A stretch of DNA of 40,000 bases from Coriobacteriia bacterium (GTDB lineage Bacteria > Actinomycetota > Coriobacteriia > Anaerosomatales > JAAXUF01). Below are positions 15,982 through 23,637 of this stretch, piece after piece. The translations under genes and the position numbers were made by a program. Below the pieces are notes generated by a model, which was given only the letters and a program-made list of their open reading frames with translations, had not been told where the DNA came from and made no database searches. Location: contig JAAXWY010000017.1 of NCBI GenBank assembly GCA_013334745.1, positions 1 to 40,000 on the forward strand, written 5' to 3'. The number at the start of each line of letters is the position of its first letter. Position 1 is the stretch's first letter.

Positions 15982-16385
15982 GACCGGGCCTGCTTCGCGG
16001 CCTGCAAGCACTGGTGCTGGTCGCGTTGGTGCTCGGAATCGTCTTCGCGGCTCGGATACTGTGGCTTCCGGTACGGGTCGCCGGGGGGTCGATGAGCCCA
16101 GCGCTGCTTCCCGGCGACCTGGCCGTGGTGGACCGCAGGGCAAGTGTGGTCTCGGGCTCGATAGCGCTGCTGCGCTCCGATCGGCATGGTCTCGTGCTGC
16201 ATCGCGTCCTCGAGCGATTCCCGGACGGTGCCGTGCGAACGCGGGGTGACGCCAATCCGGTTGAGGACTTCCGTGCGACACCGGCAACCGGGGTCGTAGG
16301 TCCCGTTGTACTCGTCGTGCCGTTTGGGGTGGTGCTGCAACGGTGGCGGGGGAGTGGTTCGTGCGCTACCATGACGGCTCAATAG
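15978..16385 (+). CDS. SipW-like (ER-type) signal peptidase I
   Basis: A 135-residue membrane protease that removes signal peptides outside the membrane. One or two hydrophobic segments flank the catalytic part (about 7-30 and 105-122). The nucleophile is S38 in GGSMSP, with LLPGD after it. Instead of the bacterial lysine there is H75 in LHRVL, and RGDAN follows at about 89-93: the Ser-His-Asp pattern of eukaryotic, archaeal and SipW-type enzymes. The GTG start overlaps the stop of the TasA-like gene, its probable main substrate. It is somewhat shorter than Bacillus SipW (about 190 residues). The gene's 3' end may hold the promoter of the pheST leader (TACCAT at 16367). Confidence 0.85.
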   Translation: MRPGLLRGLQALVLVALVLGIVFAARILWLPVRVAGGSMSPALLPGDLAVVDRRASVVSGSIALLRSDRHGLVLHRVLERFPDGAVRTRGDANPVEDFRATPATGVVGPVVLVVPFGVVLQRWRGSGSCATMTAQ

Positions 16386-16390
16386 AACAA

Positions 16391-16724
16391 CGCTAGGCGA
16401 CGACGGAGACGACGCGTTTCACACGTGCCGACCGACCAGGGAAGGGCCCTCTGTGACTGGAAGGGGCCGTACAGTTGGCGGAAGCGCGGTTCCCTCCACC
16501 AGCCGCGACCTGAACGCCCGTGCGCGTGGGCAACTAGGGAAGTCGGATCCTCCGATATCGGGACAGGGCGGATGTGGGGCCGCTACACGCGAGGCGCGAA
16601 AACGCGACGCGAACGAGTGGGTGGATGCAATCGCGTCCGCCAACCGAGGTGGTACCGCGGGAGCCGGCTCCCGTCCTTGGATGCAGTACGGGTCCTGGGC
16701 GGAGACCGGCTCCCTCTTTCTGTT
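16391..16724 (+). ncRNA. Phenylalanine T-box riboswitch controlling pheST
   Basis: A tRNA-sensing leader. Stem I can be drawn: GGAG (16405) pairs with CTCC (16494), CGCGTTTC (16413) with GAAGCGCG (16481), GCCGAC with GTTGGC higher up, and GGCCCT with GGGGCC around the distal loop. Between the first two helices the internal loop carries UUC at 16490-16492, a Phe codon, in the specifier position. The T-box proper is TGGTACC (16650-16656). Flanking helices CCGAGG/CCTTGG and GCGGGAG/CTCCCGT form the antiterminator. The variable base after TGG is T, which pairs with discriminator A, as in tRNA-Phe. Uncharged tRNA-Phe should favour readthrough into pheST. Confidence 0.93.
16659..16724 (+). terminator. 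T-box-controlled terminator before pheS
   Basis: GGGAGCCGGCTCC (16659-16671) pairs with 16701-16714 (GGAG, a bulged A, CCGGCTCCC) to give a 13-bp stem, followed by TCTTTCTGTT. The 5' arm overlaps the antiterminator, so the two structures exclude each other, as required for transcriptional control. Confidence 0.85.
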
Positions 16725-16755
16725 CGTCTAGTCCGATGGAAGGTGCGACTCGACC

Positions 16756-17817
16756 ATGAGCATCACCGATCAGCTCATAACCCTGCGAGACGAGGGCCTT
16801 GCCCAGATCGCGGCGGCTGGGGACCTCGCGGCCCTTGAGTCCGTGCGCGTCTCGGTTCTCGGCAAGAAGGGTTCGCTCACGGGCATCCTCCGATCGCTGG
16901 GTACGCTTTCAGCCGAGGAGCGTCCGGCGGCCGGCAAGGTCTCGAATGAAGTGCGCGTGGCGCTGGAGTCGGCGCTCGAGGCGCGACACAGCGCTTTGGC
17001 CGCCGCCGCCCTCGAGGCGCAGATCGACGCCGGCGCGCTCGATGTGACGCTTCCAGGCCGGGCGCGACCCATCGGACGCCGACACCTCATTGAGCAGATT
17101 CGGGCAGAGATCGTGGAGGTGTTTCTCGGCCTGGGCTATCGCATCGCCGAGGGCCCCGAGGTGGAACTGGACTACTACAACTTCACCGCGCTCAATCAGC
17201 CACCCGACCATCCGGCGCGCAGCCTGCAGGACACGTTCTACGTTCGCGACCTCTCGGGAGAGCAAGCGGCGGTCGAGGGCGAGAGCGACGTTCTGCTGCG
17301 CACGCATACCAGCCCGGTCCAGATGCGTGTGATGGAGAGCCAGGAGCCGCCCATCTACGTGCTCGCGCCGGGCAAGGTCTATCGGCGCGACGTCGCGGAC
17401 CCGAGCCACCTCCCGCAGTTCACCCAGATCGAGGGCCTTGTCGTCGACGAAAACATCACCTTTGGCGATTTGAAGGGCACGCTCGATCACGTGTGCAAGG
17501 CCATCTTCGGTCCCGACCGCAAGACCCGCTTCCGTCCCCACTTCTTCCCGTTCACGGAGCCCAGCGCTGAGGTCGACGTGAGCTGCGGTATCTGCGGTGG
17601 CGAAGGCTGTCGGTTCTGCAAGGGCACGGGCTGGCTTGAGATTCTCGGCTGCGGCATGGTCGACCCGAATGTGTTCGGTTACGCGGGCATCGATCCCGAG
17701 CGCTACAGCGGCTTCGCGTTCGGCCTCGGCGTCGAGCGCATCGCCGCTCTGAAGTACAACGTGCCCGATCTGCGCATGCTGCTCGAGGGTGATATGCGCT
17801 TCCTGAGGCAGTTCTAG
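16756..17817 (+). CDS. pheS: Phenylalanyl-tRNA synthetase alpha subunit
   Basis: A 353-residue class II catalytic subunit that pairs with PheT as an alpha2-beta2 enzyme. The N-terminal coiled coil (about 1-90) contacts tRNA-Phe. The catalytic core follows, with GRRHLIEQ, the EGPEVELDYYNF segment, motif 2 (PGKVYRRD), HFFPFTEPSAEV and motif 3 (GFAFGLGVERI). A Cys cluster (CGICGGEGCRFC then CG) near residue 275-300 is probably a metal-binding insert known in many bacterial PheS proteins. Expression is controlled by the T-box upstream. The ATG has GGAAGG about twelve bases ahead. pheT follows after 28 bases. Confidence 0.97.
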   Translation: MSITDQLITLRDEGLAQIAAAGDLAALESVRVSVLGKKGSLTGILRSLGTLSAEERPAAGKVSNEVRVALESALEARHSALAAAALEAQIDAGALDVTLPGRARPIGRRHLIEQIRAEIVEVFLGLGYRIAEGPEVELDYYNFTALNQPPDHPARSLQDTFYVRDLSGEQAAVEGESDVLLRTHTSPVQMRVMESQEPPIYVLAPGKVYRRDVADPSHLPQFTQIEGLVVDENITFGDLKGTLDHVCKAIFGPDRKTRFRPHFFPFTEPSAEVDVSCGICGGEGCRFCKGTGWLEILGCGMVDPNVFGYAGIDPERYSGFAFGLGVERIAALKYNVPDLRMLLEGDMRFLRQF

Positions 17818-17845
17818 ACACTCCACTCCGCGGCAGGACGCGAAG

Positions 17846-20263
17846 ATGCTCGTTTCTCTCAAGTGGCTCAAGGAACTGGTGGACGTTCCCGTCCCGGTGA
17901 CAGAACTCGTCGACCGGCTCGACCTGACCGGCACCGCCGTGGAGTCCGCCAAGAACGCCGGCGCTTCGCTCGACGGCGTCTTCGTAGGGCTTATCGTCGC
18001 CAAAGAGCAGCATCCCGAGGCAGACCGCCTGTGGGTGACCACGGTCGATGTCGGAGCCGATGAGCCGTTGCAGATCGTCTGCGGCGCCCAGAACTTCAAC
18101 GCGGGCGACAAGGTACCCGTCGCAACCGTGGGCGCCGTTCTGCCCAACGGCATGGCCATCAAGAAGGCCAAGCTGCGCGGCGTCGAGTCTCGCGGTATGA
18201 ACTGCTCGGCCCGCGAACTTGACCTTGGCGAGGACCACGACGGCCTGATGATCCTGCCTGCCGACGCGCCCGTCGGTATGCCCTTCGCCGAGTATGCGGG
18301 ACTGTCCGATACCATCCTTGAGCTCGAGATCACGCCCAATCGCCCCGACTGCTTGTCGGTGGTGGGCGTGGCTCGCGAGGTCGGCGCCGTGTTCGATCGC
18401 ATTGCGAGCACGCCGGCATCGACTCCGACGGAGTCGGGTGCGCCAGTGGCCGAATCGGTGGTCGTCACGATCGACGACCCCGAGATGTGCCCGCGCTATA
18501 CCGCCCGCCTCATCCGCAACGTGAAGATCGGCCCCTCGCCGGCGTGGCTCGCCGAGCGCGTGACTGCGAGCGGTACGCGCTCCATCTCCAACATCGTCGA
18601 CATCACCAACTACATCATGTTCGAGCTCGGGCAGCCGTTGCACGCGTTCGACGCCGACCTGCTTGGCAGTGATGCGAGCGGCCGCATAGCAATCGGCGTG
18701 AGGACTGCGACCGATGGCGAGCGGCTCACAACCCTCGATGACCACGACCGCGTGCTCACCGCTGACACGCTGCTTATCACCGACCCCACCGGCCCGGTGG
18801 CGCTCGCGGGAGTCATGGGCGGCGCCACGACGGAAGTCCACGACGGCACCGTCAACGTGTTGCTCGAATCCGCGTGCTTCAACCCCGGATCGATCTCGCG
18901 CACGAGCCGCCGGCTCGGGCTGTTCTCGGAGGCGTCCTCGCGCTTCGAGAAGGCCGTAGACCGTGCCGGCTGCGTCGCGGCTCTCGACCGCGCAGCCGCG
19001 CTGATGGCCGAGCTGTGCGGAGGCGAGGTCGCTCCCGGCGTCATCGACACCTACCCAGCACCGGCCAGCGAACGCGAACTCACGCTGCGCATATCGCGCC
19101 TCAACGCGCTTCTCGGCACAGAGATAGCCGCAACCGAAGCCTCGGCGATCCTTACGCGCCTCGGGTGCACGGTGTCTGGATCGGGCGACGATCTGTCGGT
19201 GAGCGTCCCCACCTACCGTCCCGATCTCGAGCGCGAGATCGACCTCGTCGAAGAGGTCTTGCGCATCCACGGTATGGAGCGGGTCCCGGTCACACTCCCG
19301 ACCGGCGCGGGGCGCCTCGGTGAGCTCACCCGCGATCAGCGCTGGCGTGAGCGTATCGGCGCGACCCTGCGTGCCAGCGGCCTCAATGAGACGATGACGT
19401 ACTCGTTCGCCGACCCCGCTGACACCGAACGGCTTCGCGACTCACTCGAGGAGGGTGAGGTCTACTGCGAGCTGCATAACCCCATGTCCGCCGAGCAGTC
19501 CGTTCTGCGACGCAGCGTGCTTCCGGGACTGCTGCGCAGCGTCTCGTACAACCAACGTCGAGGCGTCGAGGACGTTCACCTGTATGAGATCGGCAGCACG
19601 TTTCGCATGGCGCCGGGGCGCAAGCAGCCCAAGGAGCGATCGGTGGTAGCGGGCGTCATCGCGGGCGCGTGGCATCGGCCGGCTTGGAACGAGGCTGCTG
19701 AGCCACTCGGCTTCTTCGACGGTAAAGGCATCATCGAGGCGCTCGCCGCAGACCTTGGCCTCAAGCGGTTCAAGGTTCGCGGCGCCGAGTTGCCCTTCCT
19801 GCAGCCAGGTCGGGCCGCTGAGGTCCTCGTCGGCGGCGAAGTGGTCGGCTGGCTCGGAGAGGTGCACCCGCTCGTTGCCGATGCGTTTGAGGTCGCTGCG
19901 CCGGTGACCGCCTTCGAGCTGACGCTCGCGCCGCTTGTGCGGGCGGCCGTCGATGCCAAGCCGTTTATCGACGTTCCGCGCTTCCCAGCCGTCGAGCTCG
20001 ACGTCGCGATCGTCGTTCCCGAGGACGTGAGCGCGGAGCGCATCGAGCAGTCGATCGTGTCGGCGGGAGGCAAGCTCCTCGCATCGGTGCGCCTGTTCGA
20101 CGTGTACCGCGGCAAGGGCGTGCCCGACGGTCACAAGTCGATGGCGTTCGCGCTTGCGTACCGAGCCGCTGACAGAACGCTGACCGCCGAGGAGGTCGAG
20201 TCGATCCACGATCGCCTCCTGCGCAAGGTATGCGGTGCCGTGGGGGGCGAGCTGCGGGGCTGA
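17846..20263 (+). CDS. pheT: Phenylalanyl-tRNA synthetase beta subunit
   Basis: An 805-residue subunit of full length. Order: the start MLVSLKWLKELVD, the EMAP-II-like tRNA-binding domain (about 40-150, with ANF-type VCGAQNFNAG), the B3/4 editing domain (about 210-385) that removes mischarged tyrosine, B5 (about 400-475), the catalytic-like core, and the FDX-ACB anticodon-binding domain (about 710-803, ending with a LTAEEVESIHDRLL stretch). It is the second gene of the T-box-controlled pheST operon. No terminator is evident after it; an AT-rich promoter region for the arginine operon follows. Confidence 0.97.
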   Translation: MLVSLKWLKELVDVPVPVTELVDRLDLTGTAVESAKNAGASLDGVFVGLIVAKEQHPEADRLWVTTVDVGADEPLQIVCGAQNFNAGDKVPVATVGAVLPNGMAIKKAKLRGVESRGMNCSARELDLGEDHDGLMILPADAPVGMPFAEYAGLSDTILELEITPNRPDCLSVVGVAREVGAVFDRIASTPASTPTESGAPVAESVVVTIDDPEMCPRYTARLIRNVKIGPSPAWLAERVTASGTRSISNIVDITNYIMFELGQPLHAFDADLLGSDASGRIAIGVRTATDGERLTTLDDHDRVLTADTLLITDPTGPVALAGVMGGATTEVHDGTVNVLLESACFNPGSISRTSRRLGLFSEASSRFEKAVDRAGCVAALDRAAALMAELCGGEVAPGVIDTYPAPASERELTLRISRLNALLGTEIAATEASAILTRLGCTVSGSGDDLSVSVPTYRPDLEREIDLVEEVLRIHGMERVPVTLPTGAGRLGELTRDQRWRERIGATLRASGLNETMTYSFADPADTERLRDSLEEGEVYCELHNPMSAEQSVLRRSVLPGLLRSVSYNQRRGVEDVHLYEIGSTFRMAPGRKQPKERSVVAGVIAGAWHRPAWNEAAEPLGFFDGKGIIEALAADLGLKRFKVRGAELPFLQPGRAAEVLVGGEVVGWLGEVHPLVADAFEVAAPVTAFELTLAPLVRAAVDAKPFIDVPRFPAVELDVAIVVPEDVSAERIEQSIVSAGGKLLASVRLFDVYRGKGVPDGHKSMAFALAYRAADRTLTAEEVESIHDRLLRKVCGAVGGELRG

Positions 20264-20317
20264 TGCGCGATTCATGCATCAAGAGCAGTTGTGATACAGA
20301 ACAACAGTTGCAAACGA

Positions 20318-20374
20318 CGAATCTACGCAATTCGAACGCATAGCATTTGACTTCTATGCGTTCTAGCGTATAGA
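20318..20374 (+). promoter_or_regulatory. argC promoter with overlapping inverted-repeat operator
   Basis: TTGACT (20347) and TATAGA (20369), 16 bases apart, form the promoter. GAACGCATAG (20334-20343) and CTATGCGTTC (20354-20363) are a perfect 10-bp inverted repeat around the -35, and TAGCGTATAG (20364-20373), a degraded third copy, covers the -10. A smaller repeat CGAAT/ATTCG (20318-20334) lies just upstream. A repressor on these sites would block the promoter. ArgR, encoded in the operon, is the natural candidate, although the repeats are not a close match to the E. coli ARG box. Confidence 0.65.
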
Positions 20375-20406
20375 CTGCGCTCTCAAGCCACACGGCGGGA
20401 GGCGTC

Positions 20407-21447
20407 ATGGTTGATGTTGCGGTCATAGGTGCGGCCGGTTACGCGGGAATCGAGGCAGTCCGTCTCGTTCTCGGGCATCCGCGGCTGCGCCTGACGCTGG
20501 CCACCTCCGCCGCCGATGAGGGCAAGCCGATTGCAGCGGTGTATCCGTCGCTAGCCGGTGCGACCGAGCTGGAGTTCTCAGTGCCCGACCCGGCTGCGAT
20601 CGCTCAAGCGGCTTCGCTGGCGTTCTTGGCTGTTCCGCATACCGCTGCGCTCGCGCTCGTGCCTGCGCTGATCGAGGCAGGCGTGACCGTCGTCGATATG
20701 TCTGCGGACTACCGCCTCAGGGACGCTGCGGTCTACGAAGAGTGGTACGGCGCTCAGCACACGTCGGTCGAGCTGCTGGCTGAGGCGGTCTTCGGACTGC
20801 CCGAGCTCGATCGCACCGCACTCGCGGGCGCCCGCCTGGTCGCGTGCCCGGGTTGTTATCCCACTGCCACCACGTTAGCGGCGCTTCCCGCGCTCGAATC
20901 GGCGCCTGTCGCCGGCTCAAAGCTGATCGTGGATGCCAAGTCCGGCGTGTCCGGCGCGGGCCGCTCGGCGAGTGCCGGCACGCACTACGTTGCAGTCAAC
21001 GAGTCGCTGGCTCCGTACAAGGTCGCATCGCACAGGCACACTCCCGAGATCGAACAGGCGCTCAGCCAGGCCGCCGGGCGCGCACTCTCCGCCGTCTTCA
21101 CGCCTCACCTCGTCCCGATGTCACGCGGGCTGCTCTCGACCGTGTACATCGACGTCGCCCCCGGCTTCAGTACCTCTGACGCCGTTGCGCTCTACGCGGC
21201 TCGCTACGCCGCCGAGCCGTTCGTGCACATGCATGCGGCCGGCACCATGCCCTCGACGGCCGAGGTCCGCGGTACCAACCGGGCGGCGGTCGGCGTTGCG
21301 GTCGACGAACGCACCAACACGCTCATCGCAGCGTGTGCGATCGACAATCTCGGCAAAGGCGCTGCCGGTCAGGCAGTGCAGTGCGCCAACGCGGTTCTCG
21401 GATATCCGGAGACGGAAGGGTTCGAGCGACCCGGGCCCGTCGTCTAG
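20407..21447 (+). CDS. argC: N-acetyl-gamma-glutamyl-phosphate reductase
   Basis: A 346-residue NADPH-dependent enzyme of the third step of arginine synthesis. The Rossmann start VAVIGAAGYAG binds NADP, the catalytic C150 sits in ACPGCYPT, and the C-terminal half carries HRHTPEIEQ and the HLVPMSRG segment with the conserved basic residues. GGGAGG precedes the ATG at about six bases. It is the first gene of the arg operon, behind a promoter with an apparent operator. The length is normal. Confidence 0.96.
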   Translation: MVDVAVIGAAGYAGIEAVRLVLGHPRLRLTLATSAADEGKPIAAVYPSLAGATELEFSVPDPAAIAQAASLAFLAVPHTAALALVPALIEAGVTVVDMSADYRLRDAAVYEEWYGAQHTSVELLAEAVFGLPELDRTALAGARLVACPGCYPTATTLAALPALESAPVAGSKLIVDAKSGVSGAGRSASAGTHYVAVNESLAPYKVASHRHTPEIEQALSQAAGRALSAVFTPHLVPMSRGLLSTVYIDVAPGFSTSDAVALYAARYAAEPFVHMHAAGTMPSTAEVRGTNRAAVGVAVDERTNTLIAACAIDNLGKGAAGQAVQCANAVLGYPETEGFERPGPVV

Positions 21448-21517
21448 CCGCGCTCTCGGCGTGGCTGTTCGCAACCGGCAGCGCGGCCCCCGCATCCCTG
21501 ACCCCTTCGGAGTGACA

Positions 21518-22747
21518 ATGAACGAGTATCCCGATATCCCCGGTTTCGCCTACGCCGACGGCGGCGTTGTGGCCCCGCTCGGCTTCATGGCATCAGGCGT
21601 CGCCGCCGGACTGAAGTCGGCGGGTAAGCGCGATCTCGCGCTCGTCGCTGCAGAGTCCGCAGTGCCTGCCGCAGCAGTATTCACCACCAACCTCGTAGCC
21701 GCCGCCCCGGTCGTCGTATCACGCCGCCACATCGCACAGGGACGGGCACGCGCGGTCATCATCAACGCCGGCAACGCGAATGCGTGCACCGGCGAGCAGG
21801 GTGTCGACGACGCCATCACAACGGCGCGTGCCGTCGCTGCTGCGCTCGCGTGCGAGCCGGGTGAGGTCATCGTCTCGTCAACGGGTGTGATCGGGGTGCC
21901 GCTTCCGGTCGACACGCTGCTTGCGGCGGTGCCCGAGGCGGTTGATTCACTCGACAGTCGATCGGGCGATGCGGCGGCGACCGCGATCATGACCACCGAT
22001 ACCTTCGCAAAGCAGACCGCCGTCACAGTCGAGGTCGCGGGCAGGCGCGTGATCGTTGGCGGCATGGCGAAAGGGAGTGGCATGATCGCTCCCAACATGG
22101 CGACCATGCTGTCGGTCATCACCACCGACGCGCCGCTCACGAGTGCGGCATGCGACGCAGCGCTGCGCCACGCGGTTGGGCTGACCTTCAACCGGGTCAC
22201 TGTCGACATGGACACCTCGACCAACGACATGTGTGTGCTCTTGGCCTCAGGCGAAGCCGGCGGTGACCCCATCGACGTCGACGACGCTGAGTTCGCGATC
22301 GTGCAGGAAGCCGTTCACGCGGTCGCGGGCGAGCTTGCTCGGATGATCGCGCGCGACGGTGAGGGCGCGACCAAGCTCGTGACCGTGACGGTGCAGGGTG
22401 CCGCAACCGAGGGAGACGCCGAACAGGCGGCCTTCTCGATTGCCAACTCGCCGCTCGTCAAGACCGCGCTGTTCGGCAACGACGCCAACTGGGGGAGAGT
22501 CGCGGCCGCGCTGGGCCGCTCGGGAGCGAAGGTCGACGCGCGCGCATTCGACATTGACTTCGCCGGCATTGCCGTGTGCCGCGCGGGAGCAGCACTCGGC
22601 TTCGACGAGGACGCCGCACTCGATGCGCTCAAGCAGCCCGAGGTCGAGGTGCGTGTCGACCTGCACCTTGGCCAGGGCGCCGCGACGGTGTGGACGTGCG
22701 ACCTCACCTACGAGTACGTGCGAATCAACGGGGAGTACCGGTCATGA
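21518..22747 (+). CDS. argJ: Bifunctional ornithine acetyltransferase / N-acetylglutamate synthase
   Basis: A 409-residue enzyme that moves the acetyl group from acetylornithine to glutamate, and in many bacteria also makes acetylglutamate from acetyl-CoA. The self-cleavage site lies in KGSGMIAPNMATML with T196 as the new N-terminal nucleophile. Both chains are of normal size, and the end (GEYRS) is typical. The ATG at 21518 has CGGAG nearby; the reading frame is open far upstream into argC, but that part has no ArgJ similarity. It overlaps argB by ATGA. With ArgJ present, a separate ArgA or ArgE is not required for the cyclic pathway. Confidence 0.96.
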   Translation: MNEYPDIPGFAYADGGVVAPLGFMASGVAAGLKSAGKRDLALVAAESAVPAAAVFTTNLVAAAPVVVSRRHIAQGRARAVIINAGNANACTGEQGVDDAITTARAVAAALACEPGEVIVSSTGVIGVPLPVDTLLAAVPEAVDSLDSRSGDAAATAIMTTDTFAKQTAVTVEVAGRRVIVGGMAKGSGMIAPNMATMLSVITTDAPLTSAACDAALRHAVGLTFNRVTVDMDTSTNDMCVLLASGEAGGDPIDVDDAEFAIVQEAVHAVAGELARMIARDGEGATKLVTVTVQGAATEGDAEQAAFSIANSPLVKTALFGNDANWGRVAAALGRSGAKVDARAFDIDFAGIAVCRAGAALGFDEDAALDALKQPEVEVRVDLHLGQGAATVWTCDLTYEYVRINGEYRS

Positions 22748-23637
22748 GCGCCAAAATGGGAGGACACGACATGAAGGACCTGCTCGCCAAGGCGGCGACG
22801 CTCACCGAGGCGCTGCCCTACATCAAGCTCATGTATGGCAAGACCGTCGTCATCAAGTACGGCGGCGCGGCCATGACCGACCCGGCGCTTCGCGAGCATG
22901 TTGCGAGTGACATCGTGCTCATGAAGCTCGTGGGCATCAACCCGGTCATCGTCCACGGCGGCGGCCCCGAGATCACGCACTACATGAACCGCCTCGATCT
23001 CCCCGTCGAGTTCTACGACGGCTTGCGGGTCACGACCGATGAGGCGATGGAAGTCGTCAAGATGGTCCTCGTCGGGAAGGTGAACCCCGAGCTCGTCGCC
23101 GAGATAAACGCTCACGGCCGCCTTGCGGTCGGCGTTTCGGGCGACGACGGAAATCTCGTGCGCGCGCGCCAACGCGACCCGCGGCTCGGGAGGGTAGGCG
23201 AAGTCACTCAGATCGACACGACCGTGATCGACAATCTCATCGAGGATGGCTTCATCCCGGTCGTCGCGACAGTCGCGGCAGGGGAGGACGGGGGTAGCTT
23301 CAACGTCAATGCCGATCTCGTCGCGGCCAAGCTGGCCGAATCTCTCGAGGCCGACAAGGTTATCTTCCTCACCGACGTCGATGGTCTGTACGCCGACTTC
23401 TCGGACAAGGAGTCGCTCATCAGCGCTCTCACGCCCGACGAAGCCGAGGAGATGATCGCCTCGGACATTCTCGAAGGTGGCATGGTGCCCAAGGTTGCGG
23501 CGTGCGTCCACGCGCTTCGCTCGGGAGTGCGACGCGCTCACATCCTCAACGGGACCGTGCCGCACGCACTGCTGCTCGAGGTCTATACCGACGAGGGCGT
23601 CGGCACGATGATCGCTGCCGACGGCGAGGAGGCATAG
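22744..23637 (+). CDS. argB: Acetylglutamate kinase
   Basis: A 297-residue amino-acid kinase that phosphorylates N-acetylglutamate, usually the arginine-inhibited step. The start KTVVIKYGGAAM carries the phosphate-binding lysine, followed by VHGGGPEI and the KVNPELVAEIN region, and the ATP-binding LTDVDGLY. Two starts have good ribosome sites: 22744 (GGGAG eight bases before, ATGA overlap with argJ) and 22771 (GGGAGG seven bases before, giving MKDLLAKA, the more usual N-terminus and 288 residues). I list the longer form but consider the shorter equally likely. Confidence 0.94.
   Translation: MSAKMGGHDMKDLLAKAATLTEALPYIKLMYGKTVVIKYGGAAMTDPALREHVASDIVLMKLVGINPVIVHGGGPEITHYMNRLDLPVEFYDGLRVTTDEAMEVVKMVLVGKVNPELVAEINAHGRLAVGVSGDDGNLVRARQRDPRLGRVGEVTQIDTTVIDNLIEDGFIPVVATVAAGEDGGSFNVNADLVAAKLAESLEADKVIFLTDVDGLYADFSDKESLISALTPDEAEEMIASDILEGGMVPKVAACVHALRSGVRRAHILNGTVPHALLLEVYTDEGVGTMIAADGEEA

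Noticed and set aside
16909-19270. Very long antisense open frames (519 and 572 codons) opposite pheS and pheT
   Set aside because: They mirror the codon pattern of securely identified genes in GC-rich DNA, lack ribosome sites and show low-complexity composition.
20933-21517. In-frame extension of argJ into argC
   Set aside because: The added part is Ser/Arg/Pro-rich with no ArgJ similarity; ATG 21518 fits the family.
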